Of a DNA stretch of 64,000 nt, positions 37,976 to 49,065 are shown piece by piece (positions within the stretch are counted from its first letter, which is position 1; the number at the start of each line of letters is the position of its first letter). Under the pieces are notes generated by a model, which was given only the letters and a program-made list of their open reading frames with translations, was not told the DNA's origin and searched no databases. Both the position numbers and the translations under genes were made by a program. The stretch is taken from NCBI GenBank assembly GCA_022606135.1, contig JABYQN010000004.1, positions 124,001-188,000 of the forward strand, given 5' to 3'. The DNA comes from Fomes fomentarius (taxonomy: Eukaryota; Basidiomycota; Agaricomycetes; Polyporales; Polyporaceae).

Positions 37976-40491
37976 ATGATTTCTGTTGGCCCTGGTATAG
38001 AACCCGCTACTGAACCCGGTGAATCCGCGCTGCAGCGCAAACGCGCACGCACCGACGTGGCCTCTAGTGGACATACCGATCAGGGTCTTCCCCAGAAACG
38101 TCGGCGTTTTGAGGGGAAACTTTCAAAGCTGATAGACATGCCCATGGACGTCTTCTTTGAAGTATGTTAGGTTCCTTATGGTGCGACGGGGAATCCTGCC
38201 TGCTTAAATGACACCTTCAGATTGCATCTCACCTTCATCCGCTGGACCTTCTACATCTTGCCCGCGCCTCGAAATTTCTACGCTCGATCCTTCTTTCGCG
38301 GTCTAGCACCTCCGTGTGGAAGGCCGCGCTTACTTCCGTGGACAGTTTGCTACCTAAGTCGCCTCCGAATATGAGCGAGCCAGCGTATGCTGCATTGCTT
38401 TTTGGTCGCGTTTGTTTTGTGAGTTTCCACCTTACGACTGACCAGCGCACAAACATCTATAACGCCACTACAGCTGTGCGGCGACGACGGAGCCCAATGG
38501 GTGGATTATGCTATCCAGCTCCGGCTGTGCAAGGCATGCTGCAAAGCGAAGTGAGATGGACTCACAAATATTTGCTTAATCATTGCTCATCCCGCATGCG
38601 CAGCATACGACAAGGGGCCGTCATCCTGAGAAAACGTCGTGAAGAACTCAATAATATTCTTCGTTTAGTGCCCTATGCGTTCGACGATGGTACGCCTTTT
38701 CGTGCTGCTACCTTGTCAGGACAACAGACCTCGCTTACTCATAACGAACGTGCAGTACGGATGGTCTCGGCCGACGTCTTGCATGATTACACATCGCAGA
38801 AGTATTTTGTGAAACAGGTCAACGACGTGATCGAGGAAACTGCTGCCTTCCGAGCGGCAGGGATCCCCTTTGAAGAATACTCTACCCCTTACCTCGCACG
38901 TGTGCGTGAACGGAATGCGGTGCGTCATCACAGTCACGTTATGTATTGCTTGTACATGCTCATATGAAGAATGTTATACAGGCTGCCGTCGAGATAATGC
39001 GATGGGAGGGTACCGTCCGTGCAGCGAAGGCATTGTCTAACCAACGCGCTCAACGAAACCGGCTGAACAGGTACGCCTCCCGGCTTTACCGACATCTTGC
39101 ATACTGACTCCATTCATTAGCATCACTGCGAAACTAGAGGAGTTAGGCTACACAAAACACGACTTCCCTCGCTACGACCCAATTTGGCAAAAGCTTGTAG
39201 ACCAGCCGAGGGAGCTCACCGATCGTAGTGCGTCCTTTTGACATACTCTAGTTGGCTGATGTGTTGACCATTGACCACCGACACTCAGTCTGGAACAACC
39301 TTCGTCCGAAGCTCGAGGAGCAGATCGCCATTGGGCGCGAGCGGGAGATCGAGGATGAACGCAATGAACGCGCGCGCGTTCGTCTCGATACGCTGGTCGA
39401 TTTCTACAACGAGTACCTCCAGGAGAACATGTCAGAAGAGGAGCGTGCGCTCATGCCGAACGCCTTCCACTTCGGCCGTCTACCCATCGTCGACGCTCTA
39501 CTGTGTCAACCCGACGCACATGGCGAGCCCTCACGAGAAGACTTCGACGCCATCATCGCCCAAGCCCTCGTTGAAGCAGAGCAGTACAAGAAAGACGCCA
39601 AAGTCGCCATCCTGAAGCGTCTCACGGACAAATTCCCTTCCTTGCAAGAGGCAGTCAACGCGCTCTCCCCCGACGACGCCGTCCAGCGGTACTTCGCGTA
39701 TTTTTCATGCTACTCTGTCACCTGCAACCGGATCAAGTCTGCGTCCTTCTTCGAGTGTCACGCACATTGGCGCGCAGAGCACCCGCACGACGAATGGCTC
39801 TCGCATAGCCCATATGGATCGGAGAGAATACAGCCGCTGTGCATCGCCGATTGGGCGGAGATGCTCCTGAACGCTGTCGCGATACCGCTGGACACCCCCC
39901 AGCACACCTTGGACAGGTGGGTGCGAGAGGGTCGGCTGTACTGTGGGTGTGGCGCTCCTCAGCTGCCTCTTCCCCAGGACTTGAACTTCGTGAAGCTGGC
40001 AAGTACCTATCTTCCTGTGGTTGTCATCGATTTACTGCATGCTGAACGGGACGTCTCTATCAGGTTGTGCATGTAGACTGGCATATGTATTGTGATAGGC
40101 ATCGTCTGGACGCAAAGTACGTTCCTCAATAACTCGAAAGCCTTGAGCGACCTCTTCTGACAAGACCTGCCCTTGCCCGTCGCATACCAGGAAGTCCGAC
40201 AAGCTCAGCCTGGGTGTGGTACTCAAACCCACACACCCGCTCTCAGGCGACGACTGCTGTGTCAAGTTCCTCCCCGAGGACGGGGATACCTCCGTCGCTC
40301 TCATACGCACAACGGTCGACGACACCACTCGCGCTGAGATTGAAGGACGGATCGCCGAGCGTCCGGAGCCGCGGACGGTTCTGGTGTGTCGGATTTGCAA
40401 AGTGATGCTGAAGAAGGTCAAGTGTTTCATGAATGCCCGCTTCTCTACGCGCGAACCAGAGCGAATCGTGTGGCATCTGCGGCGTTGGTGA
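37976..40491 (+). CDS. F-box domain protein
   Basis: Likely substrate adaptor of an SCF ubiquitin ligase. Seen: ten exons (37976..38161, 38221..38418, 38474..38550, 38604..38689, 38756..38919, 38982..39070, 39121..39227, 39289..39998, 40064..40116, 40191..40491), all in phase, about 656 aa. The F-box reads MPMDVFFEIASHLHPLDLL then LARASKFLRSILL, followed by a Cys-containing CGDDGAQWVDYA / LRLCKACCK segment usual in mushroom F-box proteins. The C-terminus has PTHPLSGDD, VALIRTTVDD and VLVCRICKVMLKKVKCF. Intron 39999-40063 uses a GC donor (GCAAGT). Intron 38690-38755 is 66 nt without an in-frame stop, so it may be retained. A partial inverted copy lies at 59,815-60,665. Target proteins unknown. 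Confidence 0.85.
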
Positions 40492-40917
40492 GTGTCTGTC
40501 GTCCGTTCTTGGGGAAGCATTGATGCCGATGAGGTGGAAGCCATGGGAAGGAGTTTGAGAAGGAGGATATCGTGTTCGTGGAGAACTAGGTGAAATGCGC
40601 GGTTGTGTTTTTGAACCGTGATGGCTGACGGCGCTCCTGCAGTGACTAGATATTACTTTCTCCTGCGAATGCAGATAGGGAGTGCCTACTCTGCCGTCAT
40701 ATCTCCAAGGACGGGCCAAGCTCGCCTCTGAGTCAATTACCTCCTCTACATTATGAGTATCTTTAGGTCTAACGCGGACAGAATGCGACAGAAGATCGCA
40801 CTCCGAGTCGAGTAAATCCTTCTCTATCGATTCTTGTCTCACTACGTGCCACTGTGCATTGTTCGATATGATCGTAGTAATACAGTTACAGCGGGTTGTA
40901 TGGCATACCTTGACCGC
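40492..40917. other. Convergent 3' flanks
   Basis: Between the F-box gene and MDR copy d. No feature recognised. Confidence 0.4.
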
Positions 40918-42261
40918 TCATGCCGTCTCCTGCGGGTGTGCGATGAGCTTCGTCCCGCTCACCTTGAATGCTTCGAGCCGAGCGAGTCCGTGCGCGATGC
41001 CCGCGAGCCCGCCGGGAAGAACCTCTACCTTATTGGGCTATACACGTGGGATAGATCAGTACTGACCCCTCTCAGTAGAAGATCACAAACGCAGAAGTCC
41101 ACGCACCTTTACAATGCCCTCTGCAAGCCATCCGGTAAGACGCCTATACAACTCTTCTCCAGCCTTCCTACAGCTCGGATGATGCACGCTGCCAAAGACA
41201 TGCGCGACCCGCTTCCCCTCCTTCTCTCCCGTGGCCTTCAACTCGGCGGGGATGACCTCTGGCAGCACAATCACCAGCCCGCCGCCCGGCGCGAGCGCCT
41301 CGTATCCCAGGGCCTGGGTGTCTTCCAGCGAGATTGCGTCGTACACGAACTCAAGCGGGGTGCCTTGCGTGAGCTTCGGTAGCTCGGCAAGAATGATGGA
41401 AGCAGGGAGAGAGCGGTCGATGACGTGTGTCGCTCCGAGGGAGGTGAGCAGAGAAGCATTATGCGGGGAGGCGGTGGTGATAATGGGTGCGAACCCGGCA
41501 AGCTTTGCGATCTGGATGGCTAGAGCCCCGAACGCAAAACGAGTGAGTGAACTAACAGCTGAGATGAAAGCTTGCACGTGAGATGTTACCGTACTGCCCG
41601 ACGGACGACGAGCCGCCGATGATGAACGCAGGCTTTCCAGCGAAGGCGCTCTTGCCGGATTCCTCCCAGAAGGGAGGGAAGCGCAGACTCTTGTCCGTGC
41701 TAGGATCGTGATTGTAGAGAGCGAGGTAGACTGTAGCGAGGCCGAGCGGGATCGACGCTGCCTGGTCGAACGAGATGTTGTCCGGTATCTGTGGAGAACG
41801 CTCATGTCAACAAGGCTTTACCTCGCAAAGAGATGTGCACGGACCTTCGCAGTGATCGCAGAGGGAACCAAGCAGTACTGCTGGAAGGTCGCGAGGGGGT
41901 TCGCGAACCATCCTTGGAACACACTGTACATTTCGTTCAAGATAGACCAGCTCAACGGTCCTCCCCGACTGGTGCGCACTAGGCTTGCTTACATTTTGTC
42001 TCCCTTGGCAAGCGACGTGACCTCCGAGCCAACCTCCTCGACGATCCCAGCGCCATCCGTGCCAGAGATGAATGGATACTCCGGAATGATCGCGGAGAAG
42101 GGCGAGTCGACGAGCTTCCAGTCTATCGGGTTCAGCGCAGCAGATATCACCTTGAAAAGCACATCCTGAGGACCGGGGCTTGGGATCGGGGCTTCTCCAA
42201 GAGTCCACTTGCCACCGCGCGAAGGGAGGAGTAAGGCCTTCTGTGTCTGGATGTCCACCAT
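40918..42261 (-). CDS. MDR-family oxidoreductase, copy d
   Basis: Intact paralog of copies a-c. Exons 41993..42261, 41845..41923, 41590..41788, 41107..41519 and 40918..41037; phases consistent; 359 aa. Exons 2 (79 nt) and 5 (120 nt) have exactly the same lengths as in copies b and c. N-terminal MVDIQTQKALLLPS, then ALNPIDWKLVDSPF and GTDGAGIVEEVG, GDKI, a P-loop of GGSSSVGQ type followed by AIQIAKLAGFAPIITTAS, ALGYEALAPGGGLVIVLPE, and the tail FKVSGTKLIAHPQETA. Like the others it lacks a visible catalytic-zinc ligand set. TATA box about 90 nt upstream. Substrate unknown. Confidence 0.9.
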
Positions 42262-42350
42262 CGTGGCAAAGATGCGAAATGTAACAAAAGAAAGGGATGA
42301 GCGTGCGGACTACGTGGATTCGGGGAAAGGTTTGGAACAACGAGGGTGGA

Positions 42351-42356
42351 TATATA
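42351..42356 (-). promoter_or_regulatory. TATA box of MDR copy d
   Basis: TATATA on the minus strand, about 90 nt before the ATG at 42261. Confidence 0.5.
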
Positions 42357-42361
42357 GCACA

Positions 42362-42984
42362 GAGTGGTGTACGGTGTATTTCTGTCGAACAAAGCCCGGG
42401 ATTGTGACTTGAGACGGAGTGCCGTCAGGTTCTCATGATTGAAGGTAGTGGCATGAGCGGGCGGGGGCGTGTGAATGGACGGTAGGCACTAGGTGAGAAG
42501 ATGATTAGCAAGCGACCCCAGTTGACATCACGCTGACTTTCCGATTCATCTCTCGAGACTCTATTGCCTCCACCGTTGTACTATGCAGTAACTGCAGCCT
42601 CGAGTGGCACGCGAGCTTACGGACTCAGTGCTGCCGGGACTCGAAGACCGTACGGCGCTCAGTACAGCTTGCCCACCGTAGGGCAGATGATAATGTCGTA
42701 TGCTCCCCGACTGTCACTTTTACGGAGAAAGAGTCCTAGATGTATTGAGGGAACTTGCCGACCAGCCATGCGATTGAGCCGGAGGGCTTGCTGCAGGCGC
42801 AGGCTTTGAGGGCTGAAAACCAGCATACGCCTAATGGAGTGGCATTGGAGGAATATCGGGGAACATGGGCGGCGGGGCCGTGGCTCGGTGATTGGAGCCA
42901 TAGTACCCACAACCTGTGTGCAAGCCCATAAGCGTCGAGAAGAGCAACCTTCATTTTTTGGCGTGCTCGGTCGCAGGCAACTAG
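42362..42984. other. Intergenic, no gene seen
   Basis: Upstream of MDR copy d and bordering the duplicated block. No domain recognised. Confidence 0.4.
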
Positions 42985-43340
42985 AAACAGAACGCGAGTC
43001 CAGGACTCGGACATAAATATTTCGGCGCACGTTGGCTTCCCCACAGTAGTTGCGGGTACTAGTCCCGAGGGCCACGAAGAGGCCTGCGCCAGGAACGACC
43101 ACATGTCTGGTCGACCGTACCTCGGGGCCGGCGTCTTGAATCGAGGGTGTGTTGTATGACCGTCTCGAAGCCGGTCCTCACATACTACTACTACTATAAT
43201 ACTAAGTACTACGACGTTTCGAAGCATTGTACTGTTGCATTGTCAATTCGGTTGGCGTGTGAGTGTCGAGTATTTGTTGTGTCGGTTCCACAGATAGCGT
43301 CGAGGTCGTTGGTCAAACACCTAGTAGGGTCCAGTGCGCA
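42985..43340 (-). repeat. Terminal module L, copy 1
   Basis: Begins AAACAGAACGCGAGTC on the plus strand and is shared with 52917-53290 and, in part, 48891-49065. Read on the minus strand it lies downstream of tandem array 1. There it holds an open frame containing PRFKTPAPRYGRPDMWSFLA and GKPTCAE, which is open in copies 1 and 2. Whether it is translated is unknown; it could be a terminal exon of the array transcript or non-coding repeat DNA. Confidence 0.7.
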
Positions 43341-43399
43341 ACTCGGATGTCTTGAACGATGACGTGACCTTCGTTAGATAGATCCGGTTCCTTGTAGAT

Positions 43400-44990
43400 G
43401 TCGGCCGCTGAGCATGACTCGAAATGGTCGTGGCAGGCGTCTGCTCTATGGCGGATCCATACCTTGGCCTTGTATCACGTCTTGAAGTCATTGTTTTCCA
43501 TGCGTTGATCATCCATACTTGAGTAGTCGAAGTATTACTGCCGCGAGGACGGTCAACATCGCGGACCAGCCGCGTGCGACTGAGTAACCAATGTCCGCAT
43601 GGGTATCCTATCCAACGTGACATCAGTATAGGGAGGACGATTTGAAACCGAGTGAACATACCTTGGCCTTGACCCGGTTGTTCTTTCTTTGCTGCACGTT
43701 TGTTGAGCAGTCATGCTTGAGTGGTTGAGGTCTTGCTACCGCGAGGACGGTCAACACCGCGGACCAGCCGCGTGTGACTCACTAGGTCTATGTCGCTAAC
43801 CCATGCCCGCATGGGTGTTCTAACCAAAGTGACATCAATATGTGCAGCGCGGCGACGTGAAGCTGAGGGACCGTACCATCCATTTTTTTCTTGCATTGTT
43901 TCCCGCGCGTTGAGCATTGATGAGAGTCAGACTTGGATGGTCGAGTTCTTGATGTCGAGAGGACGGTCAACACCGCGGACCAGCCGCGTGCGACTCAATA
44001 GGTCCATGTCGCTAACCCATGCCCGCATGAGTGACCTAACCAAGGTGACATCAATATGTGGAGCGCGGCGACATGAAGCTGAGGGATCGTACCTGCGACT
44101 TGTATCACGCTGTTCTCGGACTGTTTCACGTTCGTTGAGCGTTCAGTCATACTTGGGTGGTCGAGGATCTTGCTGCCGCGAGGACGGTCAACACCGCGGA
44201 CCAGCCGCATGCGACGCGCCTAATCCATGTTGGTAACCCATGCCCGCATGGGTATCCTAAACAACGTGACGTCAGTATATGGGAGGATACATGAAATCGA
44301 GTGACCATACCTTGGCCTTGATCCGGTTTTTCGTGCGTTGTTTCCCGTTCGTTCTTCATTGTTTACCATTCGTTGAACGTTGATGAGAGCCATACCTGAG
44401 TAATCGAGTTCTTGCTGCCGCGAGGACGGTCGACACTGCGGACCAGCCGCATGCGACGCGCCTGACTCATGTCGGTAGCTCATGCCCGCATGAGTATCCT
44501 AACTAAGGCGACATCAGTATATTGAGGGCGCCATGAAGCTAAGGGACCATACCTTGACCTTGTATGCAATGTTTCTGTCATTGTTCCCCGTGCGTTGAGC
44601 AGCGAGCATTGATGGGGGTCACACTTGGATGGTCGAGATCTTGCTGCCGCGAAGACGGTCAACACTGCGGACCAGCCGCCTGTGACTCACTAGGCCCATG
44701 TCAATAACCCATGCCCGCATGGGTGTCCTAACCAAAGCGACATGAACATAGAAGCGCGGCGACATAAAGTGGAGGGATCGTACCTTGGCCTTGTATCACG
44801 TTTTTCTGGGACTGCTTCCCGTTCGTTGAGCATTCAGTCATACTTGGGTGGTTGAGGATCTTGCTGCCGCGAGGACGGTCAACACCGCGGACCAGCCGCG
44901 TGCGACTCACAAGGCCCATGCCTGCGTCTTCACGAGACTCACGTGGAGATCTTATATAGTAGCAAGAGGGATATGAGTACAGTACACGAC
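43400..44990 (-). repeat. Tandem array 1: seven ~200-240-bp units
   Basis: The core GAGGACGGTCAACACCGCGG recurs at about 43,544, 43,743, 43,958, 44,179, 44,421, 44,651 and 44,871. Each unit also carries a palindrome of the form CCCATGCCCGCATGGG. On the minus strand each unit has a GTATGG/GTACGR donor-like site and, about 55-60 nt later, a YTAG or RTAG acceptor-like site just before the palindrome. Units differ by substitutions and small indels. Translations such as LVRGVDRPRGSK recur but run into stops within one or two units, so a long repeat protein is not supported. Confidence 0.85.
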
Positions 44991-45149
44991 CACGAAAACT
45001 AAACTATGAGAACTATGAGTGGACATACCTGACCATGGTACGATACGTGTTGCCGAAGTATGTCTTAAGCAAATAGAGATAGAGGAGTGTCGAAGGCCGG
45101 AGGGAGGTAGAAGGAGTGAGAAGGAAGTGAGTTATGGGGAGAAAGGTCA

Positions 45150-45510
45150 GTCAAACCAGGCGACCTTATATACCCGAGAGACAGGAGGCTAAGCGCTCGA
45201 CACCAAACAGTGCTTAGGCCGCTGCACTACAAGTGTCACAAACGGAGCTGAATGGCTGACAAACTACTTGGGCTGCTCTGGTATCCGAGTCGCGGGTGGC
45301 TCGCTTTGGTGGGGCTTCCGAACGAGGCAGTGTACACCGACGGTTGAGTTTGTGATCGGACCGAGCGTTCAGGCTGGAACAGGATGAGATCCAAGGTGGG
45401 CGTGAGGCGCAGCGTTCTAGCCCAAGTCCATTTGATATCACTTAGAATTGCAGTCTCGTGTTCTCTGTCAACAGGATGACGATGAACGTCGCCTCAGCCT
45501 AGAGTTCGAG
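45150..45510 (-). repeat. Promoter-like module R, copy 1
   Basis: Shared with 55045-55400 (same orientation) and 59385-59790 (inverted). Landmarks are a GTGTCGAGCGCTTAGCCTCC word next to the TATA box and a block containing GGTATCCGAGTCGCGGGTGG-like sequence. No protein is evident. Confidence 0.7.
45166..45172 (-). promoter_or_regulatory. TATA box upstream of tandem array 1
   Basis: TATATAA on the minus strand, followed by a CT-rich leader and a GTATGT donor-like site about 150 nt further on, directly ahead of the first array unit. The same arrangement occurs at 55056-55062 and, in opposite orientation, at 59733-59740. Confidence 0.5.
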
Positions 45511-45895
45511 AGCGCCACAGTGGCATTCGCTCGCGGTTTATCAACATGGCTAGCACACGAACACCGACTTCACTTCTCAGCCTCTGTCGACACCCGTATC
45601 AGCAATCCGGATGCACAGAACTGCAGTTGAATAACTGTCCGGGAATGGTCACCTTATCATCTCACCCACCGCTGAATGCTGCGAAAGCATCCTGAGATAG
45701 TGTCAACGGACAATGTAGTTGTATGCAAACGCATGTATGTTGTGCTCCTATGTGTGACCTTCCCTGTGGCAATGATCGACTGTCAGCGAGACAGAATAAG
45801 ATAATAACAAAAGATATACGCACTCACATACATCCATAATACCGCGATTGCTCATGCTCCCCGCTGGATGATCAACTAAACCAAACGCACCATCT
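45511..45895. repeat. Module downstream of ALG12 sequence, copy 1
   Basis: Shared with about 55,400-55,742 and, more diverged, with 60,690-61,020; all three have CACCCGTATCAGCAATCCGG-like or CACCTATATCAG wording. Non-coding as far as can be seen. Confidence 0.6.
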
Positions 45896-46421
45896 CCAGC
45901 ACACCTCCTAACCATTTCACACCCTGGAACAACTCATCCTTCAATGCACTCCTAACAACTCAATTGACCCGCCAACCGTCGAACCCGTCCGCGACCGCGA
46001 CAGCCGTCCATCCTTTCGCTGCGACTGCAGAGGGTGAGTTAGAAGAGGTCTCGACGATGAGGTGCATGATCTCTTGGGAGCGAGTGAGGTCGTCCAAGGT
46101 GAGATTTTCTGTCTCCAGCTCCAGCTCGTGTGATGTGTGCCGTTCAAAGTGGGCAGGAATGCGCATTGTTATGAAGGAATAGCGACATGCCGGAAGTTGC
46201 AGATGTGTACATACACTGAAGTATGGACTCAGATCAGACTCCGCGGGGCTCATTAAGCTTCAGGTTGAGAGCTGGTGCAGCACCGCGCGCGTCAGAGGTG
46301 TTGAACGCAGATTCGTTGTGTGCAAGCCTGCTGATGAGCAGGATGAAAGCAAGGAATCAAGAGCGCACGGATGCGAGAGTCTGAGAGGAGTCCGAGGCGG
46401 ACAGCGGAAGGGACGAGAGGA
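45896..46421 (-). pseudogene. alg12: ALG12 3' fragment (duplicate copy)
   Basis: Carries the last exon of an ALG12-type mannosyltransferase: ENLTLDDLTRSQEIMHLIVE, SAVAAKGWTAVAVADG and FDGWRVN, matching 55743-56128. Upstream, about 240 bp (the penultimate exon and its neighbours) are missing relative to the copy at 56,170-56,430. Homology to the longer copy ends at 46,421, where FunK1-like sequence starts on the other strand. It cannot make an enzyme. Confidence 0.85.
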
Positions 46422-47932
46422 GAGTTGACGCGTCAATTGAACAGACCTGGCGCGCAGGCGCTAATATCGCCTTGTCACCGACCTCACACTGAGCTGGTAT
46501 GCATCTGGGTGCCGACGTATATCTGCGACGAGGACATAGGGAACCAGGAGACAGAAACATCGAATTATTCGGTGACGGGCCCTCATATCAAAGAAGGCAG
46601 AGGGTTGAAGAAGGATCAGGGCTCAGAGCTTCGTCATCTCCACCACTACCGGCTTGTTGTGAAGGAGGTCTGTCTGCCGTCCACGGAGTTCCAGAGCGCA
46701 TGGGAGCTTACGCAAATTATATACCATGCCATGAAAGGTAAATCACCACTATTTCTCCGGTGGGACTTCACTGATGTTTCCCTGTAGCGCATTCTGAAGC
46801 ATTCACACTATGCGGAATCATGCATCGAGACGTCAGTGCTGGCAATATCTTAATACTGCCGAGAGTGGCGGAGTTATCCGGCAGGTGCTACATCATGCGT
46901 TGCGGAATTTTGACCGATTGGGAGCTTACCAAAGACGTCGGGATCACGCAAGATATGCAGCCTCACCGCAGTGCGTCCTGCATGACAGCTGTATTGTACT
47001 CATCTTTGAACGTCTGCAGGGAACGTGGCCTTTCAAGGCTTGTCGCTGCATCCGTGATTCAAATGCAATCGGCGTACCAGACGAGATAGAGTCCATCCTC
47101 TATGTGTACCTATACCACGTCTTCCGCTTTCTTCCGACATCTCTTCCTTGGCCCATATCTCGCTTCGTGATCGATTTCTTCGATGGCTACTTGAATGCTT
47201 GCCCACCGTCCAAGTCTGCATATCTCGGGGATGGCTGACGTTTCATCCCACAATGAGACCCGTCATACTACAATACACGGACGTCGATGGCCGCACCTGC
47301 ACGCATATTTGCAACGCCCTTATCGAGGAGATCTTTATCCTTCTGAAGGCACGCTATGACATGCTCTCCCTCCTCGAGATGCAGACCGTGACAGCAGAGC
47401 CAGAGCCGGAAGCGAAGCCCTCTGAACCCACTGAAGGATATCTGGAAGCACTTCAATTACAAATCCGCATCGCGGCCATACTCGACCCTACGCGCAGATC
47501 ATTCCTCAGATCGCTTCTCCACCCAAGCCTGCCGTTCATACCCCCCAGGTCTCCACCCAAATCGCCGCTGCGGGCGTCGCGCCGTCCGGTTCAAATTCAC
47601 AACGAGCGACGGTCGGGTTGGTGCCGGCAGAGATTCGCTCTCGGGCGGAGAAGCTCGACAGCCACACTTGGGTCCTGTCGACCTTCAAGGACGCTATCTT
47701 CGACACAACCATGATGTGGCCCCAGCAGGTCAAGATTGAGGACCAACTGGCGCAATATGGGCCCAAGGAGTGCGACTCGAATCCGGCCGCTGTCACCACT
47801 TCTGTCGCCGTCTCGGGAGCGAGCGCTAGTGGGAAGCGTCATCGAGTGTCGGAGTCGGAAGGTACTCCTCAAGTAAAGAAAGCGAAGAAGGCGAAGGCTA
47901 CGAAGGGCGCGAAGGGAGGCGGCTCGACGTAG
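46422..47932 (+). pseudogene. FunK1-type fungal protein kinase, broken
   Basis: Fungal-specific kinase family of unknown substrates. Seen in order: RHLHHYRLVVKEVCLP and FQSAWELTQIIYHAMK up to 46,737, a 50-nt intron, then AHSEAFTLCGIMHRDVSAGN (catalytic loop with HRD and N, from 46,788), CGILTDWELTKD, GTWPFKACRCIRD with VPDEIESILYVYLYHVFRF, and later ALIEEIFILLKARYDML and WPQQVKIEDQLAQYG with a Lys-rich nuclear-like tail ending at 47,932. The glycine-rich N-lobe is missing. The join before GTWPF is out of phase, and two further frame changes occur near 47,220 and 47,560. Extra introns might explain one of these but not all. Its left end is the duplication junction with the ALG12 fragment. Confidence 0.75.
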
Positions 47933-48394
47933 GCGAAGGAAATGGAAGAGCCTGCGAAGAACTTGGTGCAAGAGCCTGCGAAGAAGCGGAACCGCGGCGA
48001 CGGCGAGGAATTGTGCTCTGGGAGTTCTGTTGACTGGTTTTCGGCCTTCGTACCAAGTCCCGCGGGCGTTGTGTGCCCTCACCCATACCACTAGCGTCCG
48101 TTGTCTGCAGGCAACGGTTAGTACCACTGCTAGTCAGAAGGTACCATGAGAGGTACCCCTGCGCGACGATGTCGTTCTCTGTCGTTCTCTGTCACAAAGG
48201 GGACTGGTCAAGTTGGTGACTGAGACAAGGTCGCTAGTGTGGGCGTCGACTCGGACAGGCCTTGTACTATCAAACGAATGTCGCGAAGCTCTTCGACCAT
48301 GAACCCGACACCTGCGAGCGCAACGGTGTAAAGGAGCACTGTAAGAAGGGGAGGCCATTGTGCACAGGAGCAGGAGTGCAGAGTGGCGGATCAG
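47933..48394. other. No gene seen
   Basis: 3' flank of the kinase remnant. No recognisable feature. Confidence 0.4.
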
Positions 48395-48645
48395 CGTAGG
48401 TCGCCAAGAATGCCAGAGACGCCATAGTATGCATACGCCGTCAACCGTCAGCAGACTGCATACTTCTCAAGGCCGGGAGCAGAAGAAACTCACATGCGTC
48501 GGCGGTGACGACAGAGAGGATTATTACACCTTTCGGTGCATCGGCCGATGAGGACGGTTGCTGCCTTGTGTATGGACAGTTGTGAAAGATAGAGTTGGTG
48601 ACACCCATAGTCTGCACGCCACGACAACCAAGAGGATGTCGAGGC
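48395..48645 (-). repeat. Dispersed module S, copy 1
   Basis: On the minus strand it matches 61,490-61,780 on the plus strand. A nearly identical ~60-bp core contains CTTGAGAAGTATGCAGTCTG. Frames of both copies end LRSMQSADG. Probably a remnant of a duplicated gene or element; not identified. Confidence 0.6.
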
Positions 48646-48890
48646 CGGCACGGGAATAGCACAAGGAAATCACCTAACTCGGCCGAGCAGCGAAGCCGAA
48701 CACATCGTTGGGGTACACAATCACGGAAGCCGTCCGAAGCACTGACGTTCAGCATCGAAGAAGGCGAAAGATGAATGAAGCGCGATGCCGTTCGTCGGTG
48801 AGTAAAGCCATCATGCGAGCTCGGATGCGGAAGGCCCATGAGCGTCAAGAACAGCACTGAGGCTTGCTCGATTACAAGTGAGTAAACTAA

Positions 48891-49065
48891 AAACAGAACG
48901 CGAGTCTAGGACTCGGACACAAACATTTCGGCGCACGTTGGCTTCCCTGCAAAAGGTGCAGGGCCACGAAGAGGCCTGCGCCAGGAACGACCACATGTCC
49001 GGTCGACCGTACCTCGGGGCCGGCGTCTTGAATCGAGGGTCTGTTGCATGCGGTCCTCACCAACT
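48891..49065 (-). repeat. Terminal module L, copy 2 (short, isolated)
   Basis: Same sequence as 42985-43160 and 52917-53095 but with an internal deletion near 48,955-48,960 that breaks the shared frame, and with no tandem array next to it. Confidence 0.75.

Noticed and set aside
1..42261. A secondary-metabolite cluster built around the MDR reductases
   Set aside because: No polyketide synthase, NRPS, terpene cyclase, P450 or cluster regulator lies in the window.
43711..44919. A repeat protein with LVRGVDRPRGSK motifs encoded by the tandem array
   Set aside because: Frames end within one or two units and the motif falls in different frames relative to neighbouring junctions; joining predicted exons gives stops such as the one after GLATWTY.
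42985..45510. An LTR retrotransposon with modules L and R as LTRs
   Set aside because: L and R are not similar to one another, and there is no gag, pol, primer-binding site or polypurine tract between them.
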